A DNA stretch of 9,025 nucleotides from an uncultured Lachnospiraceae bacterium. Lineage in GTDB: Bacteria > Bacillota > Clostridia > Lachnospirales > Lachnospiraceae. Made by a program: the position numbers and the translations under genes. Position 1 is the stretch's first letter; every line of letters begins with the position of its first letter. The notes under the pieces are model-generated. The model ran no database searches and had not been told where the DNA came from. It worked only from the letters and a program-made list of their open reading frames with translations. Below, piece after piece: positions 1 through 6,007 of the stretch. The DNA lies in contig CAKRNX010000088.1 of NCBI GenBank assembly GCA_934371475.1, forward strand, positions 1-9,025, in the 5' to 3' direction.

Positions 1-13
1 TTAAAAATTTGAC

Positions 14-38
14 AAAAAAATTAAGCGTTTGCAACGCT
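14..38 (-). terminator. Leftward hairpin with T-tract
   Basis: Read on the minus strand, AGCGTT-GCA-AACGCT (38 to 24) forms a 6-bp stem with a 3-base loop. It is followed after TAA by seven T residues (20 to 14). This fits a weak intrinsic terminator for leftward transcription. On the plus strand a T7 run lies 8 bases past the stem (47-53), so some rightward activity is possible but less typical. Confidence 0.4.
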
Positions 39-103
39 CATGAAGATTTTTTTATTAATTGACTGTCAAACTCCCGGTTAACTCCTCCTTTCAGATTGTG
101 GTA

Positions 104-140
104 TATAAAAACGCCACCCGTTGTCCTGTTGGGCGGCGTA
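104..140 (-). terminator. Leftward intrinsic terminator
   Basis: On the minus strand ACGCCGCCC (139 to 131) pairs with GGGTGGCGT (119 to 111). All nine pairs form, one as G-U, around an 11-base loop, and the stem is followed by TTTTTATATA. On the plus strand the same position is an A-C mismatch and there is no T-tract, so the terminator faces left. No leftward gene now lies to its right before 3273, which suggests it has been cut off from its original gene by the rightward unit at 162-2820. Confidence 0.65.
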
Positions 141-161
141 GTTCTAAATGTGTTTTAGCTC

Positions 162-190
162 TTGAAGAATGATACCTAGTTTGATATAAT
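162..190 (+). promoter_or_regulatory. Sigma-A type promoter for the NA37/membrane gene pair
   Basis: The -35 box TTGAAG (162-167) and a perfect -10 box TATAAT (185-190) are separated by exactly 17 bp. Transcription would start near 197, giving a leader of about 28 bases with the ribosome site AAAAGGAGAG (207-216) ahead of the ATG at 225. No operator or riboswitch-like structure is visible in the leader, so constitutive expression is plausible. Confidence 0.75.
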
Positions 191-224
191 TTTAATAGAT
201 ATATACAAAAGGAGAGCATAGTTT

Positions 225-1262
225 ATGATTATTGCAAATCGTTCCATACATATCATTGATTACGAAAACAATAGAATACTCTCCCGTGATATTCCCGCTA
301 CTTTTGACGAATATGTAGGAGAACTGATTGAGCACATTAACAGGAATGACTCAGTTCGTGACTATAAAACCCGTTCTCGCTATACAGAAGTAATTAGTGG
401 GGCTATAGCGATCTCCTCTCAAAAAGATAATGCTGATGTTGTACGTGAACGTACAAATAGTATAGCAAATCGTCTACTTGTAAAGGAAGTCGAAGCTCAA
501 GGCCATATTGGCCGACTTAATACAAATGTTCAAAAGGGAAGCCTTATTCAAGCTTTGCTTTTGGATGAACAAGAGCATAAGCATGTATATCTTCTAGCCA
601 AAGTTGAACATAGCACATTTGTTGACGATGTTGATTTTAGCTTCAAAACAGGCTTTTCTAAGGACAAAAAAACAATTTGGAAATCATGCTTAATTGACTT
701 GCCACCTGAAGAGTCGGATGAGTACCATGCTAAAGTTTATTCAAATACATCTGCAAAGTTTTGGAGCGATGATTTTCTGGAACTGGATGAAATGATCAGT
801 GATGAAACTAACACGCTAAAATCATTCAAAGCAATTGAAACTGTTTTGAATACGAATCTCAGAGGTGTTGCTACTAAAGATCATACTGTTTTGCGAAATG
901 GTTTTATTGCCTATTACAAAGGGCAAGAACATATTGATTTCAGCGAAATGGTCAATTATATTTTAGGACAGTATGATCCTGTTGATATTGATGCTGCTAA
1001 AGTAGCTGATATTCGTGAAAAAATATTACAGCTTCCAGAAAAGAAAGGCTTTGATCGGCAATTCAATTCTGCACCTAAAACGATCAATGCACGTATCCGT
1101 AAAACATACGAAGTTAATGATGGTATTCAACTTAAAATTACAGATGCCATCGAAAACCTGAATGAAACTATAGTTGCATATCAGGACGAAAACGGCGTTC
1201 GTTATTTAAGAATTAAGACAAATAATGAAAGTACATTCCGGCGCTTTAGAGGAACTGTATAG
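225..1262 (+). CDS. NdpA/YejK-like nucleoid-associated protein (NA37 family)
   Basis: This 345-residue soluble protein resembles the NA37 (NdpA/YejK) nucleoid-associated family, whose members bind DNA; E. coli YejK is of similar length. Resemblance is clearest at residues 105-160, where a hydrophobic strand pair (ALLLDEQEHKHVYLLAKVEH) leads into the family's variable region and a conserved IDL. It continues through a helix with an FW..FL pattern (179-185), and then a basic C-terminal part at 276-300 and 325-342 rich in Arg/Lys. No signal peptide or membrane segment is seen. The start has a GGAG site 10 bases upstream and a good promoter. It is the first gene of a two-gene unit; 27 bp later comes a membrane protein. 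The family call is from recalled pattern similarity; the specific role here is unknown. A phage-defence or DNA-tethering role is inference from context only. A relation to the Kiwa protein KwaB (DUF4868) was considered but could not be shown. Confidence 0.72.
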   Translation: MIIANRSIHIIDYENNRILSRDIPATFDEYVGELIEHINRNDSVRDYKTRSRYTEVISGAIAISSQKDNADVVRERTNSIANRLLVKEVEAQGHIGRLNTNVQKGSLIQALLLDEQEHKHVYLLAKVEHSTFVDDVDFSFKTGFSKDKKTIWKSCLIDLPPEESDEYHAKVYSNTSAKFWSDDFLELDEMISDETNTLKSFKAIETVLNTNLRGVATKDHTVLRNGFIAYYKGQEHIDFSEMVNYILGQYDPVDIDAAKVADIREKILQLPEKKGFDRQFNSAPKTINARIRKTYEVNDGIQLKITDAIENLNETIVAYQDENGVRYLRIKTNNESTFRRFRGTV

Positions 1263-1289
1263 ATTATTTCCTGAGGGAGGAGGGTTTTG

Positions 1290-2798
1290 ATGAATGTATT
1301 ATGTGCAATGAAAAGAATGTTCAATGTCGATACAATGAACATTTCAGAACGAAATACAGTAGTTGAGATATCCTTTAATCTCTCGCAAGCTACTTTGCCG
1401 GATAAGGAAACATTCTCTGCGGTTTTTGCCCTAATTCCCATAAGAGATACAATGAAAATTACTCTTATCATAGATAATGGTGATGTTATAACAGTCAGAA
1501 AGAATTCAAGTTTCCCGGACAAGGAATACTCCACTCTCGTTGAAGATGTTGACGACGAAACAAAAATTGATGTCCATATCGAGATTAACAAGAATATAGA
1601 GAGTAACACCTTTTCTGTGTACTCCTTTGAGAAATTTACTGCTGACTTGTTAGAACATGATATTAAAGAAATACTCAGCTTTTTCTCTCATTCTCTGACT
1701 GGAAAAGAGTTCTTGGTATTTGAAATTTTAGAGGGCAATTATTTTTTCACAACAGAATCAATGGCTTTTGTTTCCAAAAGAGATAGTGCATTTAATGGTG
1801 ATTTTCATAGACTAAACCGTTTAAACTTATGTAACGAGGCGTCCAGTTTTTATAATAAGAGTATTTATGAATTGATACCTGATGACTTTTTTATAAAAGT
1901 CGATTTCGATAAAAATCCGTTGACGAAATTGTTTGGAACTCTTTGTTCAGTATTATCCTTGGCCTATTTGTCATCATCAGCAATAATTACTGAAAACAAT
2001 GAACTAAATGTGCAAATTTGGGGACAGCGAAAGGTGGAATTCACATATTCTCTGGTTAATCCGAAGATTAACCCGGAGTTTTACCGCATTTATCGTTGGA
2101 TTTATACAGATGGAAATCCAGTTGATAAATCCATTCTTGCAAGGAATATCATAAGTTTACACTGTCGTTATTCTGCCTTGACTGATTTAGATGAGAAAAC
2201 TCTATCTTCAATTCAGTCCAATTACCAAATATATCTTAAAGACAATGTTTCTCAATATATCGAACTAAAGAATAAACTAGCGCAATTCATTTGCGATGTT
2301 GTGTCTAAAACTGGCGATTATGCTACAATGCTTCTAGGTGATCTGAAAAAGAATTTAATTGCAATATTTGGTTTTCTTTTTACAGTTATTTTGGCAAATA
2401 TTGTATCTGATCAGCCTTTACAAAATATTTTCACACGCGAAATCACGGTCATTCTGGAAGTTGTAATCGCTGGCTCAATTATTTACCTTTTGATTTGCCA
2501 CATTGAGTCTCAATATAAATTGTGCAAAATCAAACGCACTTACTATCTACTTAAGGATAACTATAAAGATCTGTTATCTGATGTCGACTTACAAGAAAGC
2601 TTTAATGAAGATAAAATGATTACAGACACAGTACGCTCTGTGAAGCATGGTATTTGGATATACACGATTATTTGGTTCGTTCTTTTGGTAGGACTTCTTT
2701 TTATTTTAGAGAACACAAGTAGCAGTCCTGTCATTACCACATGGATAAACGATGTGGTATCTTTCTTTCATGAAATAGAAAAAAGTGGCGCCCACTGA
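1290..2798 (+). CDS. Unrecognised protein with three C-terminal membrane segments, partner of the NA37-like protein
   Basis: I do not recognise this family. The ATG at 1290 is chosen because AGGAGG (1278-1283) lies 6 bases upstream; a TTG one codon earlier would be too close to it. The 502-residue protein has a long soluble N-terminal part (about 1-350) without a signal peptide. Three hydrophobic helices follow at about 355-372 (AIFGFLFTVILANIV), 384-404 (VILEVVIAGSIIYLLICHI) and 453-473 (WIYTIIWFVLLVGLLFILE). A basic, Tyr/Lys-rich stretch (405-425) follows the second helix. A short hydrophobic run at 218-232 is probably buried rather than membrane-spanning. No catalytic motif of a nuclease, ATPase or TIR domain was found by eye. 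A large cytoplasmic domain ahead of a C-terminal membrane anchor is a layout seen in some abortive-infection effectors, but that is only analogy. Co-transcription with the upstream gene is likely (27-bp gap, no terminator between). It ends inside its own terminator. Confidence 0.85.
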   Translation: MNVLCAMKRMFNVDTMNISERNTVVEISFNLSQATLPDKETFSAVFALIPIRDTMKITLIIDNGDVITVRKNSSFPDKEYSTLVEDVDDETKIDVHIEINKNIESNTFSVYSFEKFTADLLEHDIKEILSFFSHSLTGKEFLVFEILEGNYFFTTESMAFVSKRDSAFNGDFHRLNRLNLCNEASSFYNKSIYELIPDDFFIKVDFDKNPLTKLFGTLCSVLSLAYLSSSAIITENNELNVQIWGQRKVEFTYSLVNPKINPEFYRIYRWIYTDGNPVDKSILARNIISLHCRYSALTDLDEKTLSSIQSNYQIYLKDNVSQYIELKNKLAQFICDVVSKTGDYATMLLGDLKKNLIAIFGFLFTVILANIVSDQPLQNIFTREITVILEVVIAGSIIYLLICHIESQYKLCKIKRTYYLLKDNYKDLLSDVDLQESFNEDKMITDTVRSVKHGIWIYTIIWFVLLVGLLFILENTSSSPVITTWINDVVSFFHEIEKSGAH

Positions 2799-2820
2799 TT
2801 TTGTGCACCACTTTTGCTTT
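2781..2820 (+). terminator. Rightward intrinsic terminator of the two-gene unit
   Basis: AAAAGTGGCGC (2781-2791) pairs with GCACCACTTTT (2805-2815) with one internal mismatch, around a 13-base loop that contains the TGA stop codon at 2796-2798. GCTTTTG follows. Because the stem is A-rich on its left and T-rich on its right it could work in both directions. It closes the rightward unit and would also stop leftward transcription from the transposase remnant. Confidence 0.7.
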
Positions 2821-2868
2821 TGTCTGGGATAATAACCTCTTGCGACTGCTTACAAACCATTGATTCTA

Positions 2869-2882
2869 CTGGATTTTTCCAG
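2869..2882. repeat. Small perfect inverted repeat beside the transposase remnant
   Basis: CTGGA-TTTT-TCCAG forms a 5-bp stem with a 4-base loop, 9 bases beyond the stop of the IS256-like fragment. It may be a leftover of the element's end or a chance hairpin. I could not match it to a known IS256-family terminal repeat. Confidence 0.3.
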
Positions 2883-2891
2883 ATCCTATAA

Positions 2892-3273
2892 TTACACTCC
2901 GACCATTGAGATAAACAGCACATCTTCCACTCCGCGGTTTTTCAGTTCATCAAATATCTGCATCCACTGATGCTTGCTTTCGGATTCACTCAGCCACAGA
3001 CCCAGTATGTCTTTTTTCCCATCAACATCATATCCCAGGATGACGTATACTGCATAATTCTTTGTCTCGTAATATTTTCTCATCATGACATACAGGCAGT
3101 CTACAAACAGGAATGTATAGAATTTCTGCAATGGTCTGTTCTGCCATTCTTCAAGCTGTTCAAGTACGCTGTCTGTGATCTCTGAAATCGTCTCATGTGA
3201 TATTTCAAATCCGTAAATATCTTCGATAGTGTCTGCAATATCACGTTGGCTCATACCCTTGGCATACATTGAA
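2892..3273 (-). pseudogene. IS256-family (Mutator-type) transposase fragment
   Basis: The ~125 residues match the central part of IS256-family transposases: MYAKGMSQRDI, then a helix-rich DNA-binding part, EWQNRPL, and the first catalytic Asp in FLFVDCLYV (D57 of the fragment). AVYVILGYDVDGKKDILGLW follows, then LKNRGVEDVLFIS. Full-length members are about 400 residues, so both the N-terminal ~90 and C-terminal ~190 residues are missing. Where the family has its second catalytic Asp (S-M-D-G-V), this copy reads S-M-V-G-V followed at once by a stop, so the active site is destroyed by a D-to-V change as well as by truncation. The left edge of homology lies near 3273, where it abuts foreign sequence from a patatin-like gene stub. 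No ribosome site fits its apparent start. It is inactive debris marking past rearrangement. Confidence 0.85.
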
Positions 3274-3312
3274 AATCAAACACATCAAGCGACAGCGGCA
3301 CTTCGCCGTAAT

Positions 3313-3345
3313 GGCTCCGCCTTCAAGTATGAGTCCTTTTTTCAT
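3313..3345 (-). pseudogene. First 11 codons of a patatin-like phospholipase gene, truncated
   Basis: On the minus strand ATG at 3345 begins MKKGLILEGGA, the very typical N-terminus of bacterial patatin-like phospholipases, in which EGGA leads into the oxyanion-hole loop (usually followed by MRG). Here the match stops after GGA and the frame runs into unrelated sequence and then the IS256-like remnant. It begins 23 bp after the stop of the alcohol dehydrogenase gene, so it was probably the third gene of that leftward operon before being cut. No strong Shine-Dalgarno sequence is seen. The call rests on a short but very characteristic motif. The ~40 bases at 3274-3312 between the stub and the remnant remain unassigned; in another frame they read HYGEVPL, slightly like the N-terminal region of IS256 transposases. 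Confidence 0.5.
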
Positions 3346-3368
3346 ATCGCCGTTTTATCACCGTCCCG

Positions 3369-4403
3369 TCAGCATTTCACTGCCACTTTTATCACGCCGT
3401 CCCTCTTGTTTTCAAAGAGATCGTACGCTTCTGCTATCTTTTCCAGCGGATATGTATACGTGATAAGCGGTTCAGTATCGATTCTGCCCTCTGATATCAG
3501 CCGCAGAGTCTCTTCACAGTCACAGCCGTCAACTCCGCCCGTTTTGAATGTAAGATTTTTGCCGTACATATCAGGAAGCGGCAGGATCTGCGGTTTATCG
3601 TAAAGCGCGACTACCGTCACGATCGCATTTGGTCTCGCGCACTCCCATGCCATACGGAATGTTGATTCTGCTCCCGCGACTTCAAGCACCACATCCGCTC
3701 CGCCATGATCGCTGTTCACGCGTACAAGATCCGCGCATTCCTCCGGCAAAACAGTCATAACATCCGGATAATGTTCATTTATGAAGCGTATGCGATTTTC
3801 GTCCTTTTCGCACACAATGATGCGCTTCGGGTTTCTGAGCATAACGCAAAGCAGCGTACAGATGCCCGTCGGACCCGCTCCGATGATTAGCACAGTATCA
3901 TCCTCTGTGATCTCTGAAATACGCGCTGCCCAGTAGCCTGTTGCGAGCACATCGCCCACAAACAACGCCTGTCTGTCTGTAACGCCTTCAGGTATCTTAT
4001 TAAGCCCCTGATCCGCGAAAGGCACGCGCACATATTCTGCCTGACCGCCGTCTATGCGGCAGCCGAGCGCCCATCCGCCGTTTTCATCCGTACAGTTGTT
4101 TACATAGCCCTTCTTGCAGAAAAAACACTCGCCGCAAAATGTCTCTACATTTACAGTGACTCTGTCACCCGGTCTCACATGAGTTACCGCGTCGCCGACT
4201 GATTCGACTACGCCGACCATCTCATGACCGACCGTTATCCCCGGCACAGCGCGCGGTACGCTTCCGTGCTTTATATGCAGATCGCTCGTGCATATGCTGG
4301 CAAGCGTCACCCTGATGATGGCATCACGCTCATCCATAAGCACCGGCTTCTTTTTTTCCGTTAATTCAAATCTTCCTTCTGAGACGTATGTATATGCCTT
4401 CAT
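3369..4403 (-). CDS. Zinc-dependent medium-chain alcohol dehydrogenase
   Basis: This 344-residue protein has the full set of medium-chain dehydrogenase/reductase features, close to the threonine/sorbitol dehydrogenase branch. The catalytic zinc ligands are C38 (in ICTSDLH), H60-E61 (GHE) and probably D151. The structural zinc is held by C90, C93, C96 and C104. A Rossmann fold has GAGPTG at 175-180, and the second strand ends in E199, which favours NAD over NADP. It should oxidise an alcohol or reduce a carbonyl in the cytoplasm; the substrate cannot be read from sequence. Its ATG overlaps the stop codon of the upstream flavodoxin gene (TAATG), so the two are translationally coupled and probably share a redox role. 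The length is normal and nothing is broken. The region is more GC-rich than the left-hand cassette. Confidence 0.93.
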   Translation of the reverse strand: MKAYTYVSEGRFELTEKKKPVLMDERDAIIRVTLASICTSDLHIKHGSVPRAVPGITVGHEMVGVVESVGDAVTHVRPGDRVTVNVETFCGECFFCKKGYVNNCTDENGGWALGCRIDGGQAEYVRVPFADQGLNKIPEGVTDRQALFVGDVLATGYWAARISEITEDDTVLIIGAGPTGICTLLCVMLRNPKRIIVCEKDENRIRFINEHYPDVMTVLPEECADLVRVNSDHGGADVVLEVAGAESTFRMAWECARPNAIVTVVALYDKPQILPLPDMYGKNLTFKTGGVDGCDCEETLRLISEGRIDTEPLITYTYPLEKIAEAYDLFENKRDGVIKVAVKC

Positions 4404-4912
4404 TATCTCACCCTTTTAACTGCTTCTTTAAGTCTGTTGAGATCATCCGCATCAGGATGTGAGAGCGCGCGATCGAAATTTTCGATCAGCATGTCAAGAT
4501 TGTCAGGATGCTCCGGCTGCTCCTTCATCTTCATGTAACGCTCCCTCACAGACTGCGGCATCTTGCCCTGACACATATATTCACCGACGATCGTATTGCT
4601 TGCGTCGACAGCCTTCTTCGTGTCCGCGAGAATACTCTTAAAATATTCTTCACTGCCGCCGAAACCGGCCGTTCCGAACAGGAATATCTTTTTACCGCGC
4701 AGCTTCGCCAGAACCTCTAAAGCAGCGTTGTCAGCATTTCCCATATTTGTCCAAAATCCCACATAGATCAATTCCGACTGCAGATCTTCCGCTCCCGTGA
4801 TACCGAAATAATCACACTTTTCTTCCGGCAGTGCCTCCCTGACCGCATCAGCAAGCACCTTTGTATTGCCCGTTGAACTGCTGAATATGATCGAATATCT
4901 TTCCGTATCCAT
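4403..4912 (-). CDS. Flavodoxin family protein, BilS-like
   Basis: This 169-residue protein has an FMN-phosphate loop SSSTGNT (11-17) near its N-terminus, then FLFGTAGFGGSEEYF (77-91) and CQGKMPQSVRERY (114-126). The latter two patterns fit the flavodoxin subfamily annotated as BilS, which in some gut Clostridia accompanies the bilirubin reductase BilR. BilR itself is not in this window; the next gene is a zinc alcohol dehydrogenase. The likely role is FMN-dependent electron transfer or a small oxidoreductase in the cytoplasm. The start ATG at 4912 has GGGAGG 10 bases upstream, with a closer AAGGA, and an extended -10 promoter. The stop TAA overlaps the next start. The flavodoxin call is strong; the BilS subfamily call is from recollection and less certain. 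Confidence 0.85.
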   Translation of the reverse strand: MDTERYSIIFSSSTGNTKVLADAVREALPEEKCDYFGITGAEDLQSELIYVGFWTNMGNADNAALEVLAKLRGKKIFLFGTAGFGGSEEYFKSILADTKKAVDASNTIVGEYMCQGKMPQSVRERYMKMKEQPEHPDNLDMLIENFDRALSHPDADDLNRLKEAVKRVR

Positions 4913-4954
4913 ACTTCCTTAACCTCCCTTTAATACTGATATGTATATACAATA

Positions 4955-4963
4955 ATCATACCA
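4955..4963 (-). promoter_or_regulatory. Extended -10 promoter for the flavodoxin-dehydrogenase operon
   Basis: On the minus strand TGGTATGAT gives TATGAT with a TG one base upstream, the extended -10 form. The -35 region is AT-rich and has no good match. Transcription would start near 4948, about 36 bases before the ATG at 4912. The 17-bp palindrome at 5004-5020 lies about 40 bp upstream of this box, where a regulator could bind. Confidence 0.5.
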
Positions 4964-5003
4964 CACAAATTATCATAATAATTAATATTTTGTAAACAAC
5001 CTG

Positions 5004-5020
5004 CACGCGCCCGGCGCGTG
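5004..5020. repeat. 17-bp GC-rich palindrome, copy 1 of 3
   Basis: CACGCGCC-C-GGCGCGTG is a perfect 8+8 inverted repeat around a central C. The same sequence occurs at 5824-5840 (central G) and 8586-8602. All three have G on the left and A on the right on the plus strand. Here it lies between the stop of the 5052-5783 gene and the promoter of the flavodoxin operon. CATCATTGCA, which precedes the other two palindromes, follows this one (5022-5031). It could be a regulator site, a REP-like unit or a hairpin; there is no T-tract. Confidence 0.8.
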
Positions 5021-5051
5021 ACATCATTGCAGATATGCATTCGGTAGATCA

Positions 5052-5783
5052 TCAGTCCATGCTGCTGCCTTTATTGCCGCCAAACTCGCAGCCGTGATCG
5101 TGATCATGACCATAATACCAACGACCGTAGCGATATCCGTAATGCGGCGGACAATGAGCGCAGTCACCGTCACAGCGGCCATTGTGTTTGCGCTTGTTAA
5201 ACCCCTTAGCCAGATTTATCCCCGCGGCCACGCCAAACAGAGTGGCAAATAAACCCCGTTTCTTCGGAGGCCGGCTCTCTTCCTCCATATAAAGATCACC
5301 TTCGCCCCAAAGCTCTTCATCTTCGGTTTCCTCAGATTCGTAATATTCGTAATATTCCGACTCATCGTATTCGTTGTATACGCAGTCTTCCTCATCTTCC
5401 TCTTCACGCAGATATTCCGGCAAAACAAGGTTCTGCTGCTTGCATATCTCAATGATGGTCTCATCATCGATCTCACCATACAGATCCTCCATATCTTCAG
5501 CCGTCAAACGACCTGCGGAATTGCGCGCCGCTGCTGTCAGAGCCTCTTTGTCATTGGCATACGCAAAATCCATCAGATCCGAGCCCGAAAATGCCAGTTT
5601 CGCCGCCACAGCCTTTTTCAGCAGACGATTCGAAGCAGCGATATTTCCCTGCAGCTCAATGATGATCTCCGCAACCTCATCGGCCGGCCCCAACGACGTC
5701 AACCCGTACAGATTGCGCACCTGTGTACTTTCCGCCCAGTCATAAAACTTGTCATAATATTCATCCCATGTATACGTACGCAA
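5052..5783 (-). CDS. Unrecognised protein with acidic middle, glycine-rich hydrophobic segment and Cys/His-rich tail
   Basis: I do not know this family. The TTG at 5783 is chosen as start because GGAGGTGG lies just upstream with an 8-base gap. The ATG at 5798 is itself part of that ribosome site, and extending to 5861 would translate the palindrome. The 243 residues fall into four parts. About 1-125 is a compact, probably helical domain beginning MRTYTWDEYYDKFYDW. About 127-170 is strongly acidic and Tyr-rich (EEEDEEDCVYNEYDESEYYE). About 171-200 is basic with a small-residue hydrophobic run, GLFATLFGVAAGINLAKGF, possibly membrane-associated or amphipathic. The tail from about 204 has CDGDCAHCPPH and GHDHDHGC, a possible metal-binding cluster. 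The domain order suggests an interaction or metal-handling protein, not an enzyme; no catalytic motif is seen. A repeat-borne promoter and a palindrome lie upstream. Confidence 0.75.
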   Translation of the reverse strand: MRTYTWDEYYDKFYDWAESTQVRNLYGLTSLGPADEVAEIIIELQGNIAASNRLLKKAVAAKLAFSGSDLMDFAYANDKEALTAAARNSAGRLTAEDMEDLYGEIDDETIIEICKQQNLVLPEYLREEEDEEDCVYNEYDESEYYEYYESEETEDEELWGEGDLYMEEESRPPKKRGLFATLFGVAAGINLAKGFNKRKHNGRCDGDCAHCPPHYGYRYGRWYYGHDHDHGCEFGGNKGSSMD

Positions 5784-5823
5784 TACTTCCACCTCCATGA
5801 TCCCGCAGCGCCAACCATCATTG

Positions 5824-5840
5824 CACGCGCCGGGCGCGTG
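5824..5840. repeat. 17-bp GC-rich palindrome, copy 2 of 3
   Basis: CACGCGCC-G-GGCGCGTG, the same 8+8 inverted repeat as at 5004 but with G at the centre. It lies 41 bp upstream of the TTG start of the 5052-5783 gene in the leftward sense, within the expected 5' leader, and is preceded on the plus strand by CATCATTGCA as in copy 3. Confidence 0.8.
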
Positions 5841-5852
5841 ATAAATTCTTTT

Positions 5853-5902
5853 TTCGTCCACTCACACTCGTTTTCATCCAAATCAGCCTTGTTTTGGACG
5901 AA
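5853..5902. repeat. 8-bp inverted repeat in the segment unique to repeat copy A
   Basis: TTCGTCCA (5853-5860) and TGGACGAA (5895-5902) are perfect complements 34 bases apart. They bracket most of the ~61 extra bases that repeat copy A has and copy B lacks. On the minus strand the second arm is followed by AAAA, not T, so this is not a terminator. It may be a small inserted element or a leader structure of the 5052-5783 gene. Confidence 0.5.
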
Positions 5903-5918
5903 TAAACACCGACAGCAA

Positions 5919-5955
5919 AATAGTGGCTCCCGGTCCATCGCCTGAAGCCACTATT
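5919..5955 (-). terminator. 10-bp hairpin in repeat copy A, terminator for the EFR1-GNAT operon
   Basis: AATAGTGGCT (5919-5928) and AGCCACTATT (5946-5955) are perfect complements around a 17-base loop. In the leftward direction the stem is followed by TTTGCTGTC, a modest T-rich tail. It lies about 50 bp after the GNAT stop at 6008 and would end that operon. The identical hairpin is present in repeat copy B. Confidence 0.6.
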
Positions 5956-5983
5956 ATTATACATTATAACTCGCCGCTGCCAA
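5956..5983 (-). promoter_or_regulatory. Repeat-borne promoter, copy A, facing the 5052-5783 gene
   Basis: On the minus strand TTGGCA (5983-5978) and TATAAT (5961-5956) are 16 bp apart; a second TATAAT lies at 5968-5963. The start site would be near 5949, inside the first arm of the adjacent hairpin. New transcripts would therefore lack most of that arm and escape the terminator. The leader to the TTG start would be about 166 bases and include the palindrome. Confidence 0.45.
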
Positions 5984-6007
5984 TACCGTTACTGATCCCT
6001 GCTGACG

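Noticed and set aside
3..62. Rightward open frame ending in TGA at 60-62, possible end of a gene from outside the window
   Set aside because: Only 19 codons, passes through a hairpin and T-tract, and has no recognisable protein sequence.
39..91. Leftward ribosome site AGGAGG near 84-89 with a downstream ATG at 41
   Set aside because: The distance is far too long and the frame from the ATG closes after six codons, so there is no gene to support.
1202..1609. Leftward 135-codon frame across the junction of the two rightward genes
   Set aside because: It lies antisense to two well-supported genes, has no ribosome site, and reads as low-quality hydrophobic sequence.
225..2798. Identification of the pair as Kiwa (KwaA/KwaB)
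   Set aside because: The membrane protein is much larger than KwaA, the gene order is reversed, and I could not see DUF4868 features in the DNA-binding protein.
5784..5861. Extended start of the 5052-5783 gene at 5861
   Set aside because: The extra 26 codons translate the 17-bp palindrome and the ribosome site; GGAGGTGG ahead of TTG 5783 fits better.
5699..5938. Leftward 79-codon frame overlapping the start of the 5052-5783 gene
   Set aside because: It runs through the hairpin and palindrome and overlaps the better frame with no ribosome site of its own.
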